Source: Pyxicephalus adspersus
Lineage: Eukaryota; Chordata; Amphibia; Anura; Pyxicephalidae
Direction of reading: 5' to 3'
Length of the DNA: 64,000 nt
Assembly (NCBI RefSeq): GCF_032062135.1
Contig: NC_092861.1
Location: forward strand, 121,715,060-121,779,059
How positions within the stretch are numbered: the stretch's first letter is position 1; each line of letters opens with the position of its first letter. Position numbers and translations under genes: made by a program. This document shows, one piece after another, positions 1-13,131 of this stretch. The notes under the pieces were generated by a model. That model made no database searches, had not been told where the DNA came from, and worked only from the letters and a program-made list of their open reading frames with translations.

Positions 1-675
1 CTAAACTGTGAGGATGTAATAATGGACGTTGAAGTTGGAGGGTCGGTTAAAGATCAACTTGTATTATTTTACCAGTTCAGAAAAGAAAACTTCAATCAAG
101 GCTGGGGCTTTCTAAGAAAAAAGAAGAGTAACGCTGAAAAGAAGAAATGATGGATAGGTACTGCCATGGGTTTATGAAGGGCTTTAAAGATGGCAGTTGG
201 TGTTGTTTTAGGATGAGTAGATTGAGACATTCCAGAAATAAAAGAGAAGAGGGCTAGGGTTACACCAGACCGGAATGGGTAGATGGACTGGGAAGGAATC
301 TCTGCCTGGTTTGGGATGACGGCAACCAATGAGATGTCACCAGTAGCTTCTACAACATGACCACCAAGATTGACGTGGAGGACACGTCAAAGTGATCTGA
401 GCAAACTGCAGCTAGATAACTGCACTAATTCTCCCTAATCTGAAGAAGATCACCTTTTGCTTTTGTTCCCCACACTTGTGAAGTTGCTGTGCAAACAGTA
501 AAAAGTTTTCAGTTTGAGAAGGAAGTTCCTCCTTAGCTGAAGAACCCTCCTCCTCATCCAGCCCATTGGAGAAGACTGGGCTCTCTCTTTCTCTGCCTTC
601 CATGTATCTCTGGGTTACATCTGTTTGAGTTTTACTGATCTTCTCTGCAAGTTTTCTTCGTTCTCTCCAGGCGGG
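1..675. other. PAX1 upstream flank, possible promoter and 5' UTR
   Basis: No TATA box, CpG-dense island or other firm promoter signal is visible. If exon 1 is correct, the 5' UTR lies in the last few hundred bases. Two minus-strand open stretches (96-329 and 412-687, the latter opening with TTG) read like moderately complex protein but match nothing I recognise, so they are not called as genes. Confidence 0.35.
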
Positions 676-679
676 ATGG
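676..679 (+). CDS. PAX1: PAX1 candidate exon 1 coding end (ATGG, then GTAAGC donor)
   Basis: Exon 2 begins in mid-codon and needs one preceding G after a start codon to give M-E-Q-A-Y-G-E-V; the known family N-terminus is MEQTYGEV. Only three ATGG|GT strings occur upstream in the window, near 166, 275 and 676. The one at 676 has the best donor (GTAAGC) and a good start context (G at -3, G at +4). The upstream frame stays open back to a TGA at 538-540 but has no other ATG, so the start is here if the exon is real. Intron 1 would be 1,164 bp. Against it, the flank has few CpGs and no clear promoter. Confidence 0.5.
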
Positions 680-2563
680 GTAAGCAATCCCTATAGCAGC
701 ACCCTATACCATAGCGGGGAGTATTGCCTCCACATTCCAGGCTACGCAGAGCTATATTAGACTGGCTTCAGGCTGCATGCTTTGTGTTATTGCACATCTG
801 TACTTTATGTATATATTTTACAGTTATTTATTAGAATTCCTTTATAAATAGGGCTCCAGGAGTGCATGCAGCATCATTAGAACTTAGTGCTTGCTTTAGT
901 AAATATCTTGTATTAGATTACTAATATTAGATTTATATACAAGTCTTTTACATGGAGGGATTAATTGCATGGGAGATCAGTTTAAAATAAATTATTGCTT
1001 TCATTATTACAATCAACATCCTTGATCAGATTTATGTTGCACACTTGTAGTCTATAAATACGTTGTGCATGTTATTGTTATGGAGACTATACAGGAAACA
1101 CATTGCAATGGGGATTAATCCAAAGTAATGGAGTGCTTCTGATAGATAAAATTTTATATATTATATTGTTTTATATATTATATAACAGATTTTTATTCTA
1201 TGGACCATTACCTCCCAAAGATAAGATGGTTTACATAAAGGTTTTAGCAGCCTTTTAGAGCTTAAATACTCAGAGATAAAGGTGCTATTATCTTCGATCT
1301 ACTTTTAAGTTCTCATTAGCCTGCAGATTACACAGACAATATTGTGCCAGGTATTTGCATTTCTGTATAGGTTAGCCTGCTTTTATAGAAAGATTTGGGA
1401 CAGGTATTTTCATCCCTTTTGCACACAGTAACTTGGATTTTAGGTCCACTGGCTTCTCCAAGTACACAATAGGGTTAATTTACTCTAAAGGTATAGAGTT
1501 CACTTTCCCAAAGTGAATAAGGTGAAGCTGTCTTCACTTCAATCATCAATTCATGTGCCAGCTGGCATTTTCATTTCCCCATCACATGATTTAAAGTGAA
1601 CATAACTTTGCTTTCACTATACATAACATTGCTTTCACTATAGTTGAGCATACATTTTCCAAAGTGAACATTTATTTTGCAGTGGGATCAGATCCTGTAA
1701 ACTCTCAGATCCTGTAAATGCCAGTGTGTGTTGGGGTGGTTGGGTTGTGCCAGTTGTTTCCATAGAAAGTGCAGGATTGTGTAAAGCAATTGGATTAGAA
1801 ATGCTTCCTATAGACTCACATGCTGTCTGTCTGTGCCATGCAGAGCAAGCCTATGGAGAAGTCAACCAGCTGGGCGGCGTGTTTGTGAATGGGAGACCTC
1901 TGCCCAATGCCATCCGACTGAGGATAGTAGAATTGGCCCAGCTGGGCATCAGACCTTGTGACATTAGCAGGCAACTTCGGGTATCTCATGGATGTGTCAG
2001 TAAAATTCTGGCCAGATACAACGAGACAGGCTCCATCCTCCCTGGGGCTATTGGAGGCAGCAAGCCCAGAGTGACCACACCGAACGTTGTGAAGCACATC
2101 AGGGAGTACAAACAAGGGGACCCGGGCATCTTCGCCTGGGAGATCAGGGACAGGCTGCTGGCAGACAATGTATGTGACAAGTACAATGTGCCCTCTGTCA
2201 GCTCTATAAGTCGGATTCTGAGGAATAAAATTGGGAACTTGTCTCAGCCAAGTCAGTATGAGAATGCCAAGCAGCAATCATCACAGCCAACCATACCATA
2301 CAATCACCTATACCAGTACCCTTATACCAACCCAATATCGCCTGGATCCACCAAGGTGGGCAGCCATCACCCAGGAGTGCATATGCCAACCGGACATGTC
2401 AGCATACCCAGGTCATGGCCATCAGCTCACTCTGTCAATAACATACTAGGAATACGCACCTTTATGGAACAAACAGGTGAGTTCATGGAAAATACCAACA
2501 GACTGGCTGGTAACAGACTCTCTGTCAACCATGACTGAATCATGACTCTGCAAAAGGAAAAAA

Positions 2564-2594
<31 letters not shown>

Positions 2595-5500
2595 TAGAGC
2601 GTGCATACTGTGTGTCTATTTGTGAAATATTCATATTTGTCTCTTTTAATGCAATCATGTGGGCAGTGAAGGTGACATTGCATTTGTTATAGGGAAGGTG
2701 GAACACTATAGTCCCTTGTTTAATATTTGCATGTTGATGAGAGACAATATTCTATAATGTCTTTGGTAATAACGTCTAGAAGTTTTTGAACATTTTTTTT
2801 ACTTTAAGTTGTTATATGCTATTACAATACAATGCTTAAAATAATACAAATAAATTATAAACTATCCAAAAATAGAAACATCAAAACAATAAAAAAACTT
2901 TACATAAATTATCGACATTGATGATATAGAAATTGCTCATCAAATAAAAATGTTTTTGTTTTAAAGAATCGAGAAAAAAAAATGTATGTTACCAACACAA
3001 TCCAAAAAAAGGAATTAGTGTACACGGTATTAATGCTTGTTAAAAGGTATAGTGGCTTGCACATTTTACATTGTTGGGAATGTTATTATTGTGCGTTGTC
3101 GTTAACAATTAAAAGTATATTTAAAATATATTTATATTGCCTAAAGTTTACGGACCTGCTTATATTTTGTATTTACAAATACTAAACAAAAAAAATAGAT
3201 GAAATGTAATATGATTTATTAAAAGGTGCCAATTATACTTTTTTAGACCAGTGTCCCTTATGAGAACATCACATGCTATTTCATTAAACAAGACCTGCCT
3301 CGTGAACTTTTTTTGTTTTGCCTCTTGTATTTGTAAGCATTAAAAAGTTACATTTTAAAAGTTATAGTTTTAACAGAAAAAGATGGCAGTCGTTTAATTA
3401 CATTTTGGATTTATAATTGGGCTCCCTGATGGGTATAACAACATCCTCTGCAGAATGATAAAGTTATATAAGTGGAAGTTGCCATGCATGACCCCAGACA
3501 GGAGCATTAATAACTGACTGTGTATTGATTCAGGTGCCATAGCCGGAGCAGATGGATCTGTCTATTCCCCCAAGATGGAGGATTGGGCAAGCGTTAACAG
3601 GACAGGCTTTCCCAGCAGCCAGAACTTAAATGGAATAGATAAGAGTGCTGTAGATCCTGACATCAAATACCCACAGGTAAGAAATCACAACTTAACTATT
3701 ATGGGGCATTTCACTGCAGGAGACATATTGCCATGGCTGTCTTCTATTAAATGGCTGCATAATACATCAAAACTTCCTACAATGCAATATGCTACACTGT
3801 GATATATTAAACTATAATACATATATAAGTCATGCACTGTGGTATACTACACTTTAACACTATAAATTGAAGCAATATAGAATAACCTTCGGAATAATAC
3901 TAAATGTTGATACTCAACTCTGTAAGATAATTGCATTGTATTAAATTATAATATTATATGCTATATTACAATGTACTACATAGTAATAAATTGTTCTGTT
4001 GTACATTTTGGTGTTTTATACTTTATAGTGTACTGATTTGTGGTTCTATTGTATAATGCACAAGGCTTCACTTTATTACACTGTGTTACATTGTAATTGA
4101 CTATGAAGAATTAGACTATTTGATGCTGCGCTGATTTCAATATCCACCATTTTAATAAACTCATTTATCATACATCATTTACCAAACTATATGTACTACA
4201 CTACCTTTTAGTAATATACTATGTCGTTTTATACCACACTGTGTTTACTGTATCATTGTGTACAGCATTGCATATTCTATGTTCTTATGTACAATTCATA
4301 TAGTAATAAACTATACAGTCATATACATTGTCATTGTGTGCCATAGTGTATATGTTATATTATACTATAGCAAATATACTATACTTTGTATCATAAAATA
4401 TATTATAATATATGCTGTGTAATAGATATTATACTCTATTATTATGTGTCATACAATATTTGTATATTACTGTATATTATACTGTACTATTGTATACTAT
4501 ACTATCCTACTGTACTATAATCTGTCATCACTTACCACAATGCATAAACTATACTGCACGTTACATATCACACGGCATATATTATACTATATTATGTTTA
4601 TTATACTATACTTCATACGTGTATATATATATACGTCATTATAGACCATATTGCATGTACTATACCATACTAATTTATATCATACTACATACACTATGCT
4701 TTTTTTTTTTTGCTTTATACAGCATACTTCATAAATTATACCATTAAATGTTACTCTCCATATATTCTCTATTCTATGTCATCTAATGTTACACTGTATA
4801 TACTATACTATAATATTATATATCTTACTGCATATATTATGCTATTCTATATAATTATATGTCCATGTGCTTTACTATACTTTTATATATCATATGTATA
4901 TATATTATAGTATACTATGTAAATAAATTATACTAAATTATTATATGTCCCACTGCATATATTATACTATCCCTTGCTGTTATATTATAGTATGCCATTA
5001 TTTATCATGCTGCTTATAATATACCAGTCTGTGTATTGCTCAGTACGCATATAATATTTATATTATGTTATTATATTCTACACTTCATATATTATACAAT
5101 GATATGTTATTGTATATGCCACACCTTGCTATACTATTATTATATTTTGCCATTATGGATCACAGTGCATATAATGTAGCATTATGTGTTAGGTTTTGCT
5201 ATTTGACATATTTTGTTATTCATATTGTATTGCTATACTGTCTTCCCCATGCTGTGCAGTCCTGTGCTATCTGATGTACCTGCAGACAGGTGAGATTTAT
5301 GGCAGGATCTAGTAATGACATTTCCATGTTATGTCTGTGCTGCAGGCCGCTTCCAGTCTCTCCACAGTGGGCAGCTTCGTCCAAGCCTGTCCCTACCCCT
5401 CCGGGCAGCAGTATGGGGTGTACGGGGGCCACGGGGCCGGCTATGTCACCCCGGGACACCATTGGCAAGCACAAGGCAGCCCATTGGCTCATCACGGTGC

Positions 5501-6037
5501 CGGTGTGACGGTCCATGGAGGGGAGCTGGCAGCCCCTATGACATTCAAACACCAAGTCAGGGAAGGTAGGTACCTGGGGTGTACCTGGGGTGTACATTGG
5601 GGGGGAACCTGGGGTGTACATGGGGGGGAGAGGACTGTGCTGGGTTCTGCATAGGAAAGTCCCAGCGATCTGCTCTCTGCAGGGCCCCTTTATGACCTGA
5701 AATATTTATTTTTGATGCATGCGGGTCTTCCTTACAGGACTAAGATTTATAGAGAACAGTTTTCACTGCCCTTACCAAAACAAATTCCCGGTTTTATGTT
5801 CTCCTGGCGGATTTTTCCTTCTTGGAAATTCCACGTATTGTGTACAGCACATGGAGACAGAAAACTGGAGTGCAGATACAACCCTGAGAGAAGGGGAGAA
5901 AGAAATAATGAGAGGGGAGAGGGGGGCAAATGATGAGAAGGGAAGAGGGAAAGGGGAGATAGAATAGGGGGAAAAGAGGCAAATGATGAGAGAGAGAAAG
6001 AAAGAAAAAAGAAAGAAAGCAAGAAAAAGAGAGAGAG

Positions 6038-6100
<63 letters not shown>

Positions 6101-6105
6101 AANNA

Positions 6106-6185
<80 letters not shown>

Positions 6186-9100
6186 AAAAGTCTTTGAGTC
6201 TATGTACACTGATAGGAAAAAAAGACACTAAGTAGATGGATAGTTAGACAAATGGATTATACATTGATGTAGATAGATAGATAGATAGATACTTAATAGA
6301 TTATCCTGAAGATGATAAATACATATAAGAAAGAAAAGAAAGAAAGAATTACACAGAAGTGTATAGGCTAAGAGAAGACATATTTTTTTCCTTTTGCAGA
6401 GTCAGAACAGGTGGTGGGAGGAGAAGAAAGAAAGAAGAAAGGCAGGGATAATATGGGGAAGAAATACAGGGAAATAGGGAAGGTTAGATAGATAGGTGGT
6501 AGAGGGAGAAAGACAATTGTGAGAAGAATATTAGACATAGATAAAGAAATATAGGGAAAGGGGTGTAAAAAAAGGAAGAAAAATGAAAAAGAAAGGTGGG
6601 GGAGCGAATACAAAAGGGAAAGACAGTAGGGAAATGGGACTGACAGGTGGAGACACCTGAGAAAGAGTGAGGGAGAAAAAAGAAAAATAAAATAAAAGAA
6701 AAATGAAAGAATAATTTTAAAGAAAAAAGAAAGAAATGAATCAAGTCGTATAGTAGTACCTGTATATTAATTATCTAGATTGTAAGATCCTCGGGGCAGG
6801 GTCCTCTCCTCCTGTGTCTGTATCTGTCTGTCATTTGCAACCCCTATTTAATGTACAGCGCTGCGTAACATGTTGGCGCGATATGAATCCTGTTTATTAT
6901 TATTATTAATAATAATAATAATAATAATAATATTCTGTAACTGAATATTATGAAATATATAATACTTGTTTTTCCGGAATTTTGGAGAAAAAGTCGCACA
7001 TGACACAATATTAACTCATACCGACCATAAATACTGTTTTAGTATACATTCTTGCATGTCATTTGCATTTTGTTATTGATATACAAATTACACAAAAATT
7101 CATAAAAAGAATATAAAGAAGTAACATAAATTGCATGATATAATTACAGGCCTTCCATGACACTTATCATATGACAATAAAATGCCGATTAGATGTATTG
7201 CATGGTAATCTTGCGCTACATAATACATTTACATTTCTCCCATTTCTGCAGTTATGTTGTAGATGATTTCAGAGTGTTTTATTTTATTTTATAATTACCA
7301 CACAAGTTTTAAGGACGATTTGTTCTGAGTAATTTCCATTCTTTATTTGTCCCGTTAAAGGTTTATTTACTGGTCTCGTCCACATTAAAGCACAATTTAT
7401 TACATACAAGCATTGTCAATATTTTTTAAACACACAGTTAAATAAATGCGGTCAAGAGACAAAACAAATATGGTTAATAAATCTATTTATTGGCTGTCTG
7501 TGTCTCCCCGGGGTGCTGCACAGCCCAGCCTCCTCCCTACATGCAATGACAGGTTCTCTTTCCTCTCATTGTAGACTCCACTGCTCTGTGGTATGTCCAT
7601 GGCACCCAATTTACTATTATTATAACATGATAGCACCATTAAAGTTTACTAATTGCATTAAAACTATTTTATTTCTTTTACTAGCCCAGCCGATACCAAT
7701 GATTTTTGTATTTGCTCAACTTAATCGGTTGACTGTAGTAAAAAGTAAAGCAACTTTTAGTAAATGAATCACAATATTGCCATCTCACTACTGCCATACT
7801 ACCTGGACCTGTGTTATTTATTCCCGACAATTACATTTTTTATATATATATTTACTTTATACTATGTATCCTTTATAAATATTTCCTTATTTAATTATAT
7901 GTCAAAGATATACAAATATTTCTGTCTGTATTGCGTGTGTATTCATTAACACATGCACAAGTAAACGATCTATATGTCAGAAATATATATACATATATAA
8001 TTCTATATAATCTCACATATTATTTTGTGTGTATGTATATATGTATGTACATTTTTCTTAAAAATAATATATATCATAATTGTATTCCCGATAATATATA
8101 CCTGCGTACTTGCTTTAAACTTTAAATTTTTATTCCAAACATTTTATCTTGTTATAAAAGGAAATTAAACTTATACGGTACCTATTGATTACAATAAAAT
8201 ATTTTTTTTTTTTTACAAAACGCTTTATTAGATTTAACGAATTTTTCAAATATTTCCATATTTCCTGTCTATTAAAGTAGCTCCCAAATAAACTAATGCA
8301 AAGTCAATAGAAAAGTTTTCCAGAAATGTAAAACCTATAAATAAACCTTAGACATGGCCAACAGGCTAATACGTAAATAATTGGGTCCATTGTCAGAGTA
8401 CTGCGGATCAGTTGTTGTGTTGTATGGGTGACTTGCTTGCTGGGATTTGTAGTTCCTCCAGTGATAGCGCTCCGAAGCAATGGCGCATGCAGAGCAGATA
8501 ACACCCCAGGGGAGAGCGGACTGTGACTTTTATAATTGAGGACTGCTCATCTCAGGAAGCAGTTGTCTTTTATTGAGCTCATTAGTGGGGTTTTTATGGA
8601 CGACAATGCTAATGTACAATAGGGACAGTGAACAATCTGGTCTATAAAAGTGTTCTGAATGACCTGATTGTAGCAGACACGTGAAATAAATGTCTTCTCC
8701 CTTTTTTATGATTTTCAGACATTTTATAAGAATCAGATGCTTTGATTCAAAACAGACTGTCTTTGGTTTGGACAATGTTATCATTTTACAGGAGAAGCAA
8801 ATATGAACTGAGAACTGAGCTTACCATTCACTTTGCAATATTTTCAATTAATTAGATGATCAATTAAAATGTTTAATTATTTTCAAATCATTCAAAACAA
8901 TTGTAACTACAATAAAAATTTTGATCGATTTTTGGGCAGAATCTGAACTGAAAATTGATTGCATGAAGGTTTTATTTTTTGGTTGGTTATTAGATGTTTT
9001 GCAATTTAAACCACTTTTTGCACCACAATCTATATTTAAATTAAATATATTTGGTGCAACTGATCATACCACCATCTGAATAATAAAACATTGAATATTT

Positions 9101-10884
9101 GGCAGGTAATCACATAGATAATTTAAATTAGCAGTAACTGCCATTGTAATATTGATCAAAAATAATAATGAGAGAAAAGTGTATGGTGTCTGACCATCAG
9201 GACATTGCAACTACTCAGTTGCTGAATTGTTGCACATAGAAAATGCACAACGTGTAGCAGAAGCATTGGGGCTGAAGAGCTTGGTGTTGATGTAAGAATT
9301 TATTAATGTTAATGGGGATAAGGTTTTAATTTGTTGTTTACTAAAGTTCATTTAAAGCTACATCTCTAACTAAGGCCACTGTGTCTACAGGGTGACAACG
9401 CTGCTGCATGTATTCATTGCAGGATGAACAGTGTTGTCTGTGATAGGTAGTGGATAGGTTAAGGATCTACTAGCAATAATAACATCAAATCAAATATAAT
9501 ATCAAAAACTGCTGTCTTCATGCTAGTGACAGACTGCATCATATATGTCATTTTGCCCATAATTTAGGCAAAACACCATCCTAAAGAGCAACTTAACTTT
9601 AATCCCTAAATAAAGCACAACTCCTCAATGCTAAGGAGAAACTTTGTACTTATCAGTAGACCATAACATGTACATACTCATAAAGCAATGTTTAAATAAA
9701 CAGTAAATGTAACATATAATGGAAATATAGCTCATCCTTAGGTTTCCATCACCTAAGAGAGAACTGCCATAGTACTTGCAGTGCACTTTGGGCATTCCAC
9801 ATTTTCCGGCAGAATACATGAATAGGATACTGTGCTTTGTATTGCTCTATGGAGCATGGCAGCACACACATTGATTAGGTGCATTACGGTGCCATTCATA
9901 ATAATTGGTGGGAAACATATAGTTGAAAATCTTTGTACCCCATTGAGCAGTACAGAGCTAGTGAATTTGGTGTTCTGATTAAATCTGTTCAGTATCAAGT
10001 ACTACAAGATAGAAATATTGTCTTATATTCAATTAATGATTTTTGGTCAGGTTATCAAACATTTGCCTGATTGTGCATACAGTTTAGTATATCCCTAGTC
10101 TATGTCTGTTAGTTTGCATTTGTTACTGCTATTTGGATTTCCCTTATTTGAAGGTTAGGTTCTACCAGCTAACAACCCCTACCCATTATAAGTACCCTTA
10201 TTAGCCCATCAGGTTATCCTTATACACAGCATAATGGTAGTACTAATTCATAAAATCAGGTTCATTTAGGTCTCAGTAACAACGAGAGGCCCAGATATCC
10301 ATAAGGAGATTTCAGAGCCAAGAACCAGTGATCTGGTATAACAATCATACAATGATTCACTCAGCAAAAAGAAAATTCATTTAGCCTAATAATTAAGGTG
10401 AGGTCATGTAAACTTCAAATACCCCATCATATTTAAAAAAAGCTTGATTTTTACTGGCACATTTAGAATATACAGAATTATTATTAGATTAGATTATTGA
10501 TGTGAATATCTGAGTTCATCCCCTTATATTGTTCTTTTAAGTATTATTTTATGTTTTAACATGCTTTAAAAATCCAATAAAGGAGAGGCAAACTCTTAGA
10601 TGATATCACTGCAAATGGAAATGTTTACTGTAGATAATAAAAAATCTCAAATTTAGGAGACCATAAAAAAATATTCTCCAATTAGGACAAATAAAATAAT
10701 ACATTTTCATGCAATCGTTTTAATTGCGAGAAACATTAAAAATCTATCAAGCTAGTTGTAAAAGATCTTCATCCCCTAATGCAACCTGGGATTTTTGGTC
10801 TCCAGAAAAACAGGATGCAACACTGATTTTGGGGGTGAAAACTCAATTTTACTTATTCGGCTGCTTCAGGGTAAGATGTTTAAA

Positions 10885-10924
<40 letters not shown>

Positions 10925-13100
10925 TTATAAATAATTATTTGCGCAGAAGATATTTTTCATTATATGTATGGTATTGTATTTTATTTATGTTTATTTATTT
11001 ATGTGTTTTTATTTATGATATTTTTTATTGTTGTCATGTTTTGGTACTTCTTTTGGCACATTAAAGTTCAACTTAACACAGGCAGGATAGTTGAATGGAA
11101 TTTTTATAACTCTCAGGAACTATTTATTAAACCTCTAGAGTTAAATCCTTTGCACCCTTAATCACCGTCTTAGTAGTAGTAGAACTAAACTTTTTTTTAT
11201 TGCTAACATTACTACAAAGACATTTTAGTTATGGTAGAAGAGTCTCTGGATATCTTATTTGCCATACAATTATTTCCCTATGTTTTAGTAATGTTTACAT
11301 TTTCCCAGCTGCACAAAAACATCTCAAAGTAAAGTCTCAGCACGCTGTGGGTAACCCCTATGTGCATGCATCCCTGACCAGTCATTATGAATCTAAAATT
11401 GAAATCTTATGACCCAGATTATGACTTGGAAAGGTTGCTGCCATCCTTTCCTGGTCTTCTTCTATATCTGAAGTCTTCAATCATCTCTATTGTCTGGATG
11501 AGTAAAAAGAGTGCAGACATTGCATCCCTGGAGAAAAGAAACTTTGGGAGATAAGATGAACAAATTGTATAATTTTTTTATACATACTTGTCCTCTAGAG
11601 CCCCAGGAGCCTCAATGTTTTTTTAGTTTTACTGACACATTTTGCCAAACCTTTTCATTTTATTCAGATTCTCTACGATTTTAATGATGTTTAGAGAAAT
11701 GAAAAAAAAAATGAAAAATTTTGCTCATCCTGGGTGCCTTTAAATGGATTTGAAAATACTGAATGGGAATTATTTGTTCATGTTGAGTCCTCCCACTTCA
11801 CTCCTACCCATACAAGGATGAAAGATTGGTTCTGTATGTTGGGAAGTTTAAAACCAGATTAGAAAATCAACAAATCTGAAATCAGAAGGATCACTTGCAA
11901 TTGTCCTACTGCTTTTTACTTTTTAGCTTAGTCTGGGTTTTCTAAAAGATCACAATGTACCAAAATTAGCTGCATAGAAATGGCTGGATCTGAGTAATGC
12001 AATACTGGATATTATAAAATTATTATTCGTGCATTGAGTAATTATATATCAGCTAGAAATGCTTGCACATATATAAGCAAGAGAATAAAAAATGCATGTT
12101 TGCTGTCTTGCCTGTTTATTTAAAGGTTGGCTTATCGCTTATCATAGCACATGGATATTTGTAAAACCTTTGTTATCAAGGGGAATTACCAATTTAAATA
12201 TACTGATCATGCCAATAGATGTTTCCCCTGTGATCTCTCTGCAGAGATATATGCACTCGGGGTGATTGAGGTATTCTGTTGTATATGAGTAGTTTGCTAT
12301 CACAAAGTCTCTGAATATTTCAACTGCTGCCCAATGTTTAATATTAAAATTGTTGTCCTATCAGTTTCTTCTTCAAAGAGAATTCTCTAGAGATTTTAGT
12401 ATAATTGGACTGGAAAGGTTGTATTTATGACGTTAATATGACTACTTTGGCAAATTACTAACTGAACACCAACCGCTGTACTCAATCTAGTAAACAGCCT
12501 TTACTCCTTTAATAAGCTAACCCCTGGGTTGTGATGTGTGTCTGGGTAAAAAGTTCCTGAACCCCTTTTAGATGAAGGTTAATGCAGACAGTTATTATGG
12601 CGGTAGTGAAGTTTTCATAGGCTAGTGAGAAACAAATAGTCTTGTATCACATTTGCATATTTTGGCACGAGCATATGATGGTCATGAGATAACTGCAAAT
12701 TAAATCCAAAGTGACCTATTTGTCAAAACACTTCATGGAGATGTGGGTGGAGGGGTTATGTTTTCACGTATTTAAAACTTTTTTATTAAATTATTTTTGT
12801 AATTTTGTATTTTTAATGGCAATTGTTTTTAAAGGGGGTGGGGGGTCTGATTCAGTCCCTCTACCTAATTATGTAGCTATCAATTGTTTGGAGAAAGATA
12901 GTGTTAATTCTACTGGGAAAAAAGCAAAATAAGCTCTGCCTTTCTCCAGTATTACTCAAAACACTTTCCAGAGAATTTGTAAAATCATTAGAACAATTTT
13001 GTTCAATTTTATCTTTTAACCAAAAAGACCAATGTGCATGATTTACTAATGTAGTAGAGTATGGTCAATTAGATAAATAAGGTAATGCTATAATAATAAT

Positions 13101-13131
<31 letters not shown>

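Larger units (their letters stand above)
5880..6745 (+). repeat. Purine-biased tract with (GAAA)n core
   Basis: About 860 bp are overwhelmingly A and G on the + strand, with few interruptions. The core at about 5996-6190 is a (GAAA)n array of some 45-50 units. It is broken by an unresolved NN at 6103-6104, so the true length is unknown. A (GATA)n run lies at 6271-6290. Confidence 0.9.

Noticed and set aside
1726..1843. N-terminal extension of the exon 2 frame from the ATG at 1726
   Set aside because: A pyrimidine-rich acceptor ends exactly at 1843, and the encoded 38 residues do not resemble PAX1. The family start MEQxYGEV fits a spliced ATGG.
1816..2277. 153-codon minus-strand frame
   Set aside because: Shadow of the conserved paired-box exon on the other strand.
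4412..4910. Tyr/Ile/Leu-rich frames in intron 3
   Set aside because: Produced by the AT-rich tandem repeat.
5220..5621. 133-codon minus-strand frame
   Set aside because: Antisense of PAX1 exon 4 and the adjoining G-rich repeat.
5772..6228. Phe/Leu/Ser-rich minus frames and Lys/Arg/Glu-rich plus frame
   Set aside because: Translations of the (GAAA)n array and its purine-rich flanks.
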